From NCBI GenBank assembly GCA_011109175.1, contig RDEW01000029.1:220158-284157 (forward strand): 64,000 nucleotides of DNA, written 5' to 3'. The notes beneath the pieces were generated by a model. It searched no databases. It saw nothing but the letters and a program-made list of their open reading frames with translations, and was not told where the DNA came from. Positions within the stretch are counted from its first letter, which is position 1. Each line of letters opens with the position of its first letter. The stretch is from Dicyema japonicum (taxonomy: Eukaryota > Dicyemida > Rhombozoa > Dicyemidae). Shown piece by piece: positions 1 through 10,561 of this stretch. The translations under genes and the position numbers were made by a program.

Positions 1-19
1 CTACCACGTGTTACTTTAG

Positions 20-917
<898 letters not shown>

Positions 918-1152
918 TTTAGGTCTTTTAACTTTTATTTGTGGCTCCTTTTTGTAGTTTGGATTTATTTACATCTAATGTGACTGATTGGGATTCTCTT
1001 TTGAAGAGGTGTTTTATTATGGAATAGTGTTGAGAAGGTTATCCTTGAGAGTCTTCGTATTGGGGTTGGTTAGGGGGTCGTCGTTTGAGGAATATTTTTT
1101 AGTTGGAATCATTTGGTTAATAGTTGAGTCGCTCGGTTGTTGGTTGCTTTGT
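918..1152. other. Intergenic, U2AF2 downstream
   Basis: T-rich on the plus strand, directly after the U2AF2 stop. No coding signal is recognised. The region ends where the 501-bp duplicated repeat begins. Confidence 0.5.
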
Positions 1153-1653
1153 TAGGGTAGGTTGACACAATTTGGTAGTCTGGATGTGATTATTTAAAGG
1201 GGTGGTTATTATTTATCTAATTGTATGTGAGGAGGACCAACTAGAGTAGTGGTTAGCTATGGCTTTGATCTCTACGCTGTTGCCTACCAATTAAATTAGT
1301 CCGAATTTTTTAATAAATTACTTTCGGAATGCGGATTGTCAAGTTACGGTTCATTGAAGCCTGTTTGTATGGAAACTAAGATTTTGTTGACTCATCAAAT
1401 GAAATCGGATTACTGGGGGGTCACTGTAATTGAATTAATAAAAAATCGACGTGGCGTTGCCTCTTTTAGTCTCAGCTGCTTCGACCGCGGAAAACCTAAA
1501 AATCAAGAAATATTCTTTCCTCGGGGATCGCTATCGATTTACTCCTGTTGCGACCGAATCATCGGGAGCCGTTGGTCCAATGACGGCTGAATTCTTGCAA
1601 GAACTCGGAGGATTGCTTGCCGGAAAGAAAAGGGATCAACGAGAAGGGTTATG
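1153..1653 (+). repeat. LINE 3' fragment, exact duplicate of 3534-4034
   Basis: This 501-bp stretch reads identically at 3534-4034 (offset 2381). It encodes the C-terminal end of a non-LTR retrotransposon reverse transcriptase: the frame from about 1451 gives KKYSFLGDRYRFTPVA, then SSGAVGPMTAEFLQELG, a pattern common after the palm and thumb of animal LINE RTs. The copy stops exactly at the single N (1654), while the other copy runs on to the RT stop. The match ending at the N suggests an assembly join rather than a biological end. Confidence 0.8.
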
Positions 1654-1654
1654 N
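1654..1654. other. Ambiguous base / probable contig join
   Basis: The only N in the window. LINE sequence lies to its left and an NAD kinase internal exon to its right, and the left side duplicates another locus in the window exactly. The 5' exons of NAD kinase are missing at this point. Confidence 0.75.
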
Positions 1655-2617
1655 ATTGATGCGGATTTAATGAATGAATTTAATGAAATCATATGGTGGC
1701 TTATGAAGGTAGTTTTGACTAATTAATAGAATGAAAATATTACAGTTTATGCTGAAAAGACTGAATTTAGTGATAAATCTATAACTGATAAATTAAGAGT
1801 ATATTCATCAGACAAACAAGTGGATTTAATAGTAACTCTTGGTGGAGACGGAACATTAATGCATGCCTCTTCACTGTTTCCACTTGCAATGCCATTAACA
1901 ATTCCGTTTAATTTGGGGACAATGGGGTTTCTGACTCCTCATTCATTCAAAGAATATAGAAATATAATAGAGAATGTGTTTAAAGGTATAAATATTATTA
2001 AAATAGGGGATTACAAAATATTAAACAGAGAAAGATTATTTTGTGAAATAACTAAAGTAGACTCAATATTAACTGTTGTTGTAATTAAATATTAAGGCAA
2101 TGAATGATGTTGTTGCCATTAGAACATGTAATAAGTACTTTAGAATGTGCAAAGTTAATATTTATGTTGATGATATTCACTTAACCACTGTGGAGGGAGA
2201 TGGTTTTATTATATTTATTATTAGGTGTTATTATCTCTACATCCACTGGTAGTACTGCTTATGCTGCTGCTGCTGGATCATCCTTACTTCATCCTTCTGT
2301 CTCAGGAATTGTCATTTGTCCTATTTGTTCACATTCTTTGTCATTCAGACCACTGATTGTTCCACTACATTCTAATATTACTGTAATTTTATTTTTTATT
2401 TATTAGTTGGAACCAATTGATCACGTTCAGATTAACATTGATGGGGTTAATGTTTGTTATCTCTCCTCAGGACAGAGGCTTTATTTTTATTTATTTTAGA
2501 ATATCTGTTTGTAGGTCAATTAACCCTATTCCATGTGTCTCCTTCAATTCTGACTATGAGTTTTACTCTGGATTGAATCAATGTCTACATTGGAATAAAC
2601 GTGGTATCAGAAACTAA
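1655..2617 (+). CDS. NADK: NAD kinase, 5' end missing
   Basis: ATP-dependent phosphorylation of NAD to NADP, normally cytosolic. Exons are separated by introns of 21, 22, 22, 24 and 22 nt (for example 2201-2222 and 2382-2405). The spliced product contains the family signature [15 protein letters not shown] (GGDG motif), [13 protein letters not shown], then NDVVA, the conserved [21 protein letters not shown] segment and [15 protein letters not shown], ending [12 protein letters not shown] like vertebrate NADK. The fifth intron appears to start GC rather than GT. The gene begins at an N, so residues upstream of [12 protein letters not shown], including the start codon, are not in the assembly. 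All frames close without homopolymer correction, unlike several neighbours. Confidence 0.93.
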
Positions 2618-3150
2618 TCATAATATACTCCTCATGGGTATTTCAATATAACCGCGTTTCCATTTATAAATCTTCACATTATTCATCCAAAATTTAGTTT
2701 TTTAGATTTCACTGTGTTTTTCATGTGTTGCTTGTTGAGAATTACCTAGCAACCATATTACGGTTTGCTTCGTAGTTAAAGCACGAACGCATAGGTCCCG
2801 TTCCTGGGTCTGTTTTATACTTAATTCTAATACATTTCCTCACTTAATGTTCCACAATAGTTCTATCTTGTTCAGAATTTCAAGGAATTTCTCCTTCACT
2901 GAGATATAGAGAGGACATACTTTAACTAATCAACTGCACTTATGCGCAGAGTCATATTAGCTATAGCTTCCGCTCAGGCAGGACACACACTTTATTTAAG
3001 TAAAGAACAGTTATCATAATTAACACCAAGGAATGCTCATCACTTTTTTTGTTGGTGTCTATATAGACGATCAGGTTCCGCAGGGAGATGTTCACTGCTG
3101 ACGGCGTCACTCGTCAGGCCTAAGCATTGAGATGCATAGAACCTTCAGCC
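2618..3150. other. Intergenic with dispersed repeat
   Basis: No gene is seen. From about 2955 to 3120 it resembles 20290-20480: both share GTAAAGAACAGTTATCAT, a CCAAGGAATGCTC stretch and TAGACGATC. This is therefore a dispersed repeat family of unknown class. Confidence 0.55.
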
Positions 3151-3159
3151 GAAATGTAC

Positions 3160-3242
3160 AGCATCAGAATTTGAACTAGGGACGGGACCTTCAAGCCTCT
3201 TGCCGGCAACCGTTACACTGCGCTAAATATTTAGGAAATGTA
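3160..3242 (-). repeat. tRNA-derived SINE-like element
   Basis: On the minus strand it reads TAGCGCAGTGTAACGG (A-box-like) followed about 35 nt later by AGTTCAAATTC (B-box-like), the layout of a tRNA-derived SINE head. A related copy lies on the plus strand at 42298-42365 with the same GCGCAGTGTAACG core. It cannot be folded into a functional tRNA by eye. Confidence 0.55.
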
Positions 3243-3533
3243 AAAAACGTGTAACTAATCAAAATAACAAAAAATTGGGAAAAAAGCCTAACGGGACTAT
3301 GGAAAATCGGGAACTAAAAACGCTTTACTCTCAATTCTTTGAGCAATGCATTTTATATGGAGACCATTGACTATTGTTCAGAAAATCGCGGCTACACAAA
3401 AAGGGTTTCTGAGTGACAGAGAACTGGTCTACGGACAAAAAGAATAAGATGCCGGGGGTCCTAATCCAAAGGAATAATGGAGGAGGCCTGATCCAATGTG
3501 ATCAGAAGAAAACCCGACCCCAACGAGCTTGTG

Positions 3534-4120
3534 TAGGGTAGGTTGACACAATTTGGTAGTCTGGATGTGATTATTTAAAGGGGTGGTTATTATTTATCTA
3601 ATTGTATGTGAGGAGGACCAACTAGAGTAGTGGTTAGCTATGGCTTTGATCTCTACGCTGTTGCCTACCAATTAAATTAGTCCGAATTTTTTAATAAATT
3701 ACTTTCGGAATGCGGATTGTCAAGTTACGGTTCATTGAAGCCTGTTTGTATGGAAACTAAGATTTTGTTGACTCATCAAATGAAATCGGATTACTGGGGG
3801 GTCACTGTAATTGAATTAATAAAAAATCGACGTGGCGTTGCCTCTTTTAGTCTCAGCTGCTTCGACCGCGGAAAACCTAAAAATCAAGAAATATTCTTTC
3901 CTCGGGGATCGCTATCGATTTACTCCTGTTGCGACCGAATCATCGGGAGCCGTTGGTCCAATGACGGCTGAATTCTTGCAAGAACTCGGAGGATTGCTTG
4001 CCGGAAAGAAAAGGGATCAACGAGAAGGGTTATGGCTAAGACAAAAGATTGGAATAGCCATACTCCGAGGGAACTCGTTAGCAATCCACGCAGCAGGCTT
4101 CCTCAACTGACATTTGTTTA
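3534..4120 (+). mobile_element. LINE 3' end (RT C-terminus)
   Basis: Second copy of the duplicated block, here extending past it. The RT C-terminal frame continues through LRQKIGIAILRGNSLAIHA to a stop at 4110. An A-rich tail follows at about 4125-4170, as expected for a 5'-truncated non-LTR retrotransposon insertion. The upstream RT and endonuclease domains are absent. Confidence 0.75.
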
Positions 4121-4399
4121 ATTGTTAAAAAAAAATTTTGTTTTAAAAAAAAAAATTAAAAACAATAAAATTAGCGGACAGCAGCCAAACTTCTTTTCCT
4201 AGTCTGAGAGGGAATTCTTCTCGAATTTGACAGCAACATTCATGAAGGTCATTTGAGGAAGCTGAAATGAGGTTTCCGAGTCTTTTTCAAAAAACATTAG
4301 CAGTTAGAAAATTGAATCCAGTGATGTGGAAAAAGTGTTTATGTTTTAGATCCCAAGCATTATCCCCCTTGAATGAACTATCTACCAAATCGTCCAAGT

Positions 4400-4490
4400 T
4401 CCCCCAATTTTGCCGACGAGATTCGAACCCAGAGCACAGTGCATCCGATGCTTCCTCGTATCAAAACTTCGCGTATCCATTGCCTTCCGA
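4400..4490 (-). repeat. SINE-like repeat with B box, copy 1
   Basis: On the minus strand it contains GGGTTCGAATCTC, a near-perfect tRNA B box. The same order of sequence blocks recurs at 5004-5090, so this is a dispersed element and not a tRNA gene. No convincing anticodon stem was found. Confidence 0.45.
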
Positions 4491-5003
4491 TTCCGTCAGT
4501 GAGGTCACACCCATGTTCCCATAATAAAATGAAATCGGGGGTTCGCTTGTGGCACCCTACTATCCTTACTACTATTTGCCTCCACGTCGAATTGACAGAC
4601 TGAGAGTACCATAATTGCTAGAGAGGTGTCAACTGAACTTGGTAACCTTCGCTTAACTTGATAAAATCATGAATAACACCCTCAACCCATATAATTTAAT
4701 CTGTACCCCCACAAAAACTGTAATCAATTATATTGGGAATCAATATTATTGATTTCACAAATCAATTTATTGTCCTCTGAATCTGCGAGGTTATCGTCGT
4801 ATACATGAAAAATGGGGCATTGTTCATCTGTTAGATCTGAGGTATCAAAAGTAGATCGCTTTTGCCTCAAGAGAAGACCCTTTTATGTGTTCCTCCCTTG
4901 ATTCTCCCCCAGGGGTTTGAAAACCGATCCGTGAACGAGGCTTTGAAACCGAGACTAAACTCAGAGTATTATGGACATGCAGAGTTCTATTAGCTATTCA
5001 AAG

Positions 5004-5090
5004 ATCCCCCATTTGTGCCGGACAAGAGTCAAACCGGATCCCACGTGCATTCTAGGCTTCTTTGTCAGAACTTGGGGTTTCTGATATCAC
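5004..5090 (-). repeat. SINE-like repeat, copy 2
   Basis: Diverged relative of 4400-4490: on the minus strand the B-box-like part reads GGTTTGACTCTTG and is followed by the same CCGGCA and poly-purine end. It contains a CACGTG at 5042. The intervals 4170-4400, 4490-5003 and 5091-5530 show no gene. Confidence 0.4.
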
Positions 5091-5564
5091 ATGAGTCACT
5101 TTCCCATGCTCACGGGAAAAAGATGTTAGCATTCATCCAAGTGTTTACAACTGAGCAGTTATTATCTAGTCGACTTGGAGTCACTGCCCACACAGCGTAT
5201 TTGGCTTATGAGAAAACAGTAAGCATCTCACGTTCAATCAGCCATCCCTCTTCTCGACTCCTTCGCCCTTATTATCATTAAAGGCACGTGGAGGAACGCG
5301 ATTTGAATGTTAGAATCCCCGAAGTTTCGAGTTCGAGGAATTTGGTAAAGAATAGTTTTGGTTCTCACTGAGCCGATCTTGGTGAGCCATCACCGTGAGG
5401 TTGTGTGAGGTTATAAGGAAAGTTTATAGCATACTCACGTACAACCGAAAAACGGGGTAACTTCCCCAAAAGTACACATAAGGTTGATCATCAAAACAGA
5501 AATATCTATCTTCCACAATTAGTGATAATAGTCATATAAAACAGTCAAGCGTGACAATCGATTA

Positions 5565-6060
5565 GCAACGTGAATGATGTAATTATGGATCAAGAATCAG
5601 CATGTGAATATCCTGTGGAATTTCTAAATTCTTTAGAACCGTCAGGGACGCCTCATCATACGTTAAAATTAAAAGTAGTGCCAGTTGTTCTATTACGAAA
5701 TCTAGAATCTCCAAGGTTATGTAGTGGTACAAGATTGGTAGTAAAAAACTTGATGTCTAATATTATAGAAGCAACGATATTAACGGGGCGAAATAAAGGA
5801 GACGTTTATATTCCAAGAATAACAATAATTTCGGATGAATTACCATTTAGATTTAAGAGACTACAATGAAGTTGAGTTTCGCAATGACAATCAACAAATC
5901 ACAGGGACAAACTCTTAAAGTAGTAGGTTTATCTATAGCAAGTGAATGTTTTGCACCTGGACAGTTATATGTAGGTTGTTCTGGTGAACGAGATGACCCA
6001 TTCATATACACAAAGGACGGTCGTACAAGCAATGTAGTATATCAACAAACATTACAGTAA
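5565..6060 (+). pseudogene. PIF1-type helicase C-terminus, Helitron relic
   Basis: Two adjoining frames encode the end of a Helitron PIF1 helicase. The first gives YPVEFLNSLEPSGTPHHTL, VVLLRNLESPRLCSGTRL and IPRITI; the second gives KLSFAMTINKSQGQTLKVVG and QLYVGCSGERDD, ending NVVYQQTL before TAA at 6058-6060. The junction at 5866-5870 lacks the usual FPV tripeptide and changes frame, so the copy is broken. No Rep domain is present. Related stretches of about 45 bp sit on both sides (about 5530-5578 and 6178-6225). Confidence 0.8.
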
Positions 6061-6141
6061 GATATTTGATAATTTTTACTATAACAATCAGTTTTTTAAT
6101 AAAAATAGTTTAATTCGTTAAATATAATTCACTATGGAAAA

Positions 6142-6182
6142 ACTGATCTCCGCAGGAACGAAGCGAGCAGCGAGCTAGTAGT
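6142..6182 (+). other. Possible Helitron 3' terminus
   Basis: Downstream of the helicase relic the sequence is GC-rich, GGAACGAAGCGAGCAGCGAG, and ends CTAGT. Helitrons typically end with a short GC-rich hairpin followed by CTRR. The hairpin here is imperfect, so this is an inference from position and composition. Confidence 0.35.
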
Positions 6183-6378
6183 CATGTGAAACAGTCAAGC
6201 GTACAATCGATTAGCACCGTGAATGACGAGATTCGAGAACTAAGTACACGTGCTTTTGCGTGATCTCATAATCAAAATAAGCAATAATATTGGAATTTAT
6301 CCACGTGGTAAACGTGACTGGTTATTTGAAAGCACAACAATAGAAAAATTAGAAAAAACAGTAAAAAGGAGTCATTAA

Positions 6379-6612
6379 CTAATCGGCCTCTTCAGTGAGG
6401 ACAGAGACAATCGCGTCGTCAGGAAGCTCAGTCTCGAACTCAAAGTCGCCCGTCTGACGAAGTCCGGAATCAGAAAGACGTCTTGCTAAGGTTTCCATTC
6501 CTTCTTTGGAATCAGAGAACTCCTGGCCATAGAGGACAACTTCCCCCTCAGAGACAGTTGAGACAACAAAGACAGAGGAACCTCTCCTGCATACTGAAAC
6601 AGACGAAGACAT
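6379..6612 (-). CDS. Small acidic protein, 77 aa
   Basis: An intronless ORF that begins MSSSVSVCRRGSSVF and ends VLTEEAD before TAG. It is richer in G+C than the flanks, and on the minus strand a TATA box (TATATAAAGGG, about 6637-6647) lies roughly 30 nt before the ATG, leaving a 5' UTR of only a few bases. The product is acidic in its C-terminal half (FEFETELPDD). I do not recognise the family. The overlapping plus-strand ORF lacks these signals. Confidence 0.5.
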   Translation of the reverse strand: MSSSVSVCRRGSSVFVVSTVSEGEVVLYGQEFSDSKEGMETLARRLSDSGLRQTGDFEFETELPDDAIVSVLTEEAD

Positions 6613-6635
6613 CACACTCTCCCCTTCCAGAACCC

Positions 6636-6648
6636 TTTATATATTATT
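6636..6648 (-). promoter_or_regulatory. TATA box for the small gene at 6612
   Basis: Minus-strand TATATAAAGGG, about 30 nt upstream of the ATG. Canonical TATA-to-start spacing would place transcription initiation within a few bases of the start codon. Confidence 0.5.
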
Positions 6649-6779
6649 CTGAGCGGTGGAATTTTCCGAGTCCAAAATTTCCAAATTAATTAATTTCCAG
6701 ACAAAATTGATTAAAATTTATGCACTTTATGACAGTTTATGCCTTTTTAATACACTTGGATGACTTAACGACACACTTG

Positions 6780-7020
6780 AGTTATTTACAATAAGTTCAG
6801 ACAATATGAACACAATTTTGAATGAATGAAAAATTCCAAAGACCACAGCTAACTGACTATTCAAGTGATCCCGGCACGCTCCAACAGAGACTTCAACTTG
6901 ACACGATGTTTCTCCCTCGAGTCTACGCAAGTACGCATCGATCGTATAACTGGTTCCTCATAGTCGCAACGGCATGTTGCTTGGTTCTTACGTATTAAGG
7001 ATTCCAGAGGCATTGGAGAC
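6780..7020 (-). mobile_element. LINE 3' end, 5'-truncated
   Basis: The minus-strand reading resembles other LINE tails in the window: a decayed RT C-terminus ending LLERAGIT-like before a stop at the GTGATCCCGGCACGC block. The same block recurs at about 37145, 38580 and 47790. The RT core is absent. Confidence 0.6.
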
Positions 7021-7029
7021 TAGGATTTT

Positions 7030-9438
7030 TCAAAAGTCCATCATTCCGTAATTTTAGAAGCTTTTTTGGTTAACTTTGATCTTCATGGAATTTGTCCAAC
7101 AGATAAACGACCCCCAGGAAGCACACTTGATATTTAGGAGATGCAATTACATTATTTTAATCAATGTCTACCAATTGTCTTATCAAATTTACAACTGTTC
7201 ATTTCTGGGGGAAGAGCGGTCCGAGATCTTTTCGCTTTGACTACCAGGACTCGACGAGAAGGATCTTTGGGAACGACCTGCCTTGACTACATGTTAGCGA
7301 AGCTGGGGTTAGCAATTTAATTTAAGAGCACTAAGGGGGAGCTTAATCAGTGCTGCAGCTGTTAATCTCCCATTGATACCTTCTTTCAGATATTATTAGC
7401 AACATACATCATGTCAACCATTAGCCTCCGACAGATGATCCCTTTGGATTTGGACTTCATTTGTTTAAACTCCTGGTTTCGGATGTCTCCTGAGTCCACC
7501 ACCTTGTCCATACTCGCTAGAACAGAAAACACAAGGGCTTTCATCCACCATGAGGGTAAGAATACATTCTTTGCGATAGAGGTACGTCACATACGCCTCC
7601 GTTTGGCTCTCTAGATAACAGATTGTTGGTTCTGTGGACCATGTATGCGTTTGAGATAAGCCATCCCCTCAAATCGAGGTCAAGGACTGGGATACAATCT
7701 TGGAAGTTACAACCTCCAAACTATTTGTAACTCTAATAATGTAGGGAACAGTATCTTGACGAGTTCACTTCTAAAATTGGAATCGAGTTCACTTGTAAAA
7801 AGCATCCTTTGTTGGAATCAAAAGGATTGCTGACATTCACCTCCTGATACTGTGAAGGAATTCTAGACCACCAAGATTTTCGAAACCCTCAGCGGCCCTA
7901 GAATTCTACTAAGAATTTCAGGAAACGTCGTAAATCTATGGAAACTTCCCCAAATCCTGCGAACTAGTCATCCGAAATGTCATTTACTTGCCTGTTTGGT
8001 CCATTCATATTCAACGTGTCTCCGTGACTAACATACTTATGGGTCCCGTGGAACATCTTTCATATAACGCTTCCTTCTTCATTTTCATTTGCCACTACAG
8101 TCCTATGGGGGACGAAGTTGTATTTTGTGTAATAAGTCGAGTCCTTCTCTTTGACTACTTTCCTAGTTGACTAGCGCTACCTCAAGCAGTTGTCGTGGCC
8201 CTTCCTGTCGTTTGAGACCACGTCATCAGCGTAATCAAACTAACGTTCATGACTGCCGCTTGTGAAAGAATTCCCATAAGTCTAATCACGTTTAACTACC
8301 TTATTTAACCGACTGCAGCACACAGTAAAACATCTTGAATCACCTCTTCTACCCAGTTATCTCCGTCTCAACTCAAACGACATGGATTAAGTGCTTAGGG
8401 TCCTATCAATGATGAAGGATAAAGGAATGTCATCCTGGAGCAATCCTTCATTTATCAAAGATGACCTCGTTGCTGCAATTGAGTTAGTTTGGGTCATAAT
8501 GAAATTAATTGGGGGTAAGGGAATCTCTGATATCGAAAGTCAGTACTCCAGCCCAGTGACCCCTTGTGAATTTTAAAGAAGGCAGGGAACAGTAAGAAAT
8601 CCTTTGATCAGGTAGGTAGCGTACGGAATCAAGCATCAGCCACGTGCTATCTAATATTTATAATTTCCGGTGGGTGTCAGATGATCCCTGCCTCCTTGAG
8701 AAGCCATTTCACCTTTGATAGGCGTTTTTCTCGAGATCCGACGCACTTCTTGTATGTCGAGTTACTTTTGATTTTGGGGGTGGCAATAGGGCTTCTGTTC
8801 TCCTCACAAATGCCTTGGCTAAACGGCAAGGTGGAGAACCTTTGTAGACTCCTAATGATAACTGGAACAAATGGAAATAGAGGAACTCAATATAAAGGAG
8901 GGTAGACTCCTAATGATAACTGGAACAAATGGAAATAGAGGAACTCAATATAAAGGAGGAGAACCTTTGTAGCTTCCTCGTGACTGTAGCTCGAAATTTA
9001 TTGATCTTCTGGACAGGCTTGTCTCCCATGCAGCACAACCATAGCAGATTGTCAGTTGTGTGTATTAACTGAGCTCAAAGTTGAGTTAAAGAAACCTGTG
9101 TAGTGTCCGATGAGTGTTTCTACAAAGTATAGTTTCCGATGAAAAAAGGAGATGACTTGTTAACGTATTTACTGAATTTCATAAAAGGGTTGTGGGTGAT
9201 GCCCAATAACTTGACAGTAATTGTGGAGGGGATTTAATCTCCATTAAGTGTTAAGAGAGGTGCTGAGTTTGTTAGTCTTCTATTTTAAGTAAAAAATCAC
9301 TGTGCATGACTTCTGATCGGAGGTATGGAATATCTGCAATAATCAAAAAATATTTTATTGAAGACTTAAAAAAAATTAAAATTTATTTTAAATTCTATAT
9401 TAAATATTTTAATAATATTATAATTTTAAAAACAGATT
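7030..9438. other. Long gene-poor stretch
   Basis: No protein family is recognised in any frame. Open frames are short (for example 7411-7614 and 8681-8905) and lack splice-compatible neighbours. The stretch contains a 58-bp tandem duplication (8845-8960), a CACGTG at 8641 and a strongly AT-rich segment (9350-9435) just before RPL4. Confidence 0.5.
8845..8960. repeat. 58-bp tandem duplication
   Basis: Two head-to-tail copies beginning TAGACTCCTAATGATAACTG at 8845 and 8903. The flanking text GGAGAACCTTTGTAG appears before copy one and again after copy two, so the duplicated unit may be slightly larger. The copies are practically identical, so the event is recent or an assembly artefact. Confidence 0.85.
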
Positions 9439-9452
9439 CACGTGCAAGCTAA

Positions 9453-10561
9453 ATGGTTTGTGGCGAAATGTTTCATACTTAGGCAGGTCCACTTGTAAAT
9501 GTGTACATGATGAATGGAGAACGTAGTGATAATCAGATTAGTTTGCCATCAGTATTCAAGACCCCCATAAGACCAGACATTATCAGTAAAGTGGCCGATG
9601 AAATGAGAAAGAACACTCGTCAGCCTTACGGTGTCTCCAAGACAGCCGGTGTTAAAGTCTCAGCCCATTCCTGGGGTACTGGACGAGCCATGTCCAGGAT
9701 ACCACGTGTGTCTGGGTCAGGAACTGGACGAGCAAGTCAGGGAGCTTATGGAAATATGTGTCGAGGAGGTCATATGTTTGGGGGGACCAAGATATTTCGA
9801 CGTTGGTACAGAAAAATCAATCTCAAGCAGAAAAGGTACGCAATCTGCTCAGCTATTGCGGCCTCTGGAGTCTCCTCCCTAGTCATGGCCAAAGGTAGGC
9901 TTTGTAATGAGGCTCTCAGGACATCGAGTTGAAGAGATCCCCGAGTTTCCGTTGGTCGTTGATAATGACGTGGAGAATCTTCTCAGAACTAAGGATGCTG
10001 TCAATCTTCTGAAGAAGTTAAATGCTTACCCGGACGTGGAGAAGGTCATTGACACCAAGAGGATCCGTCCTGGAAGAGGAAAGATGAGGAATCGAAGACA
10101 CGTGCTCCGAAAGGGTCCGTTGGTTATCTACAAGGAAGACAATGGGATCACCAAGGCCTTCCGGAACTTGCCAGGTTTGCGGATTATCTAATCAGGTGTC
10201 GAACTACTCCCAGTTGAAAAACTTAATCTCCGTGTTTTTGCCCCCGGGGGACACGTTGGAAGGTTTGTGATTTGGACAAAATCTGCGATGGAGACGTTGG
10301 ACGCTCTTTATGGTACTTGGACCTCCCCGTCGTCCATGAAGGTGGACTGGAATCTCCCCCAGCCGATTATGAGTATGACAGATTTGAAGCGGATTCTGCG
10401 GAGTGAAGAAGTACAGAGTGCTGTTAATGATCCGTTGACGATGAAAAGTCGGGCCACTGGAGAGGCCGAGGAAGATCAACCCTTTGAAGAATAAGGCACA
10501 GATGGAGAGACTGAATCCTCAGTTGATTGCCATCCATAAACTAAGGGGTGCTAAGAAATAG
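9453..10561 (+). CDS. RPL4: Ribosomal protein uL4 (L4)
   Basis: Large-subunit ribosomal protein that lines the peptide exit tunnel. The ATG at 9453 is followed at once by a 27-nt intron (9456-9482). Later introns are 9895-9919 (25 nt) and 10175-10195 (21 nt). Conserved blocks follow in order: [119 protein letters not shown] and DALYGTW. Near 10440 the frame must change by one base, after which NPLKN and [19 protein letters not shown] end at TAG. Either a 31-40 nt intron or a homopolymer error at AAAA explains it. The long lysine-rich C-terminal tail of vertebrate L4 is absent. A CACGTG lies 9 nt before the ATG. Confidence 0.95.

Noticed and set aside
4421-4435. Possible tRNA gene (minus-strand GGGTTCGAATCTC)
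   Set aside because: A perfect B box but no acceptor stem or anticodon arm, and a diverged copy nearby; a SINE is more likely.
5866-6060. Independent small helicase gene
   Set aside because: It is the continuation of the PIF1 C-terminus after a frame break.
7411-8905. Several short plus-strand ORFs
   Set aside because: No family resemblance, no splice-consistent neighbours, composition like the flanks.
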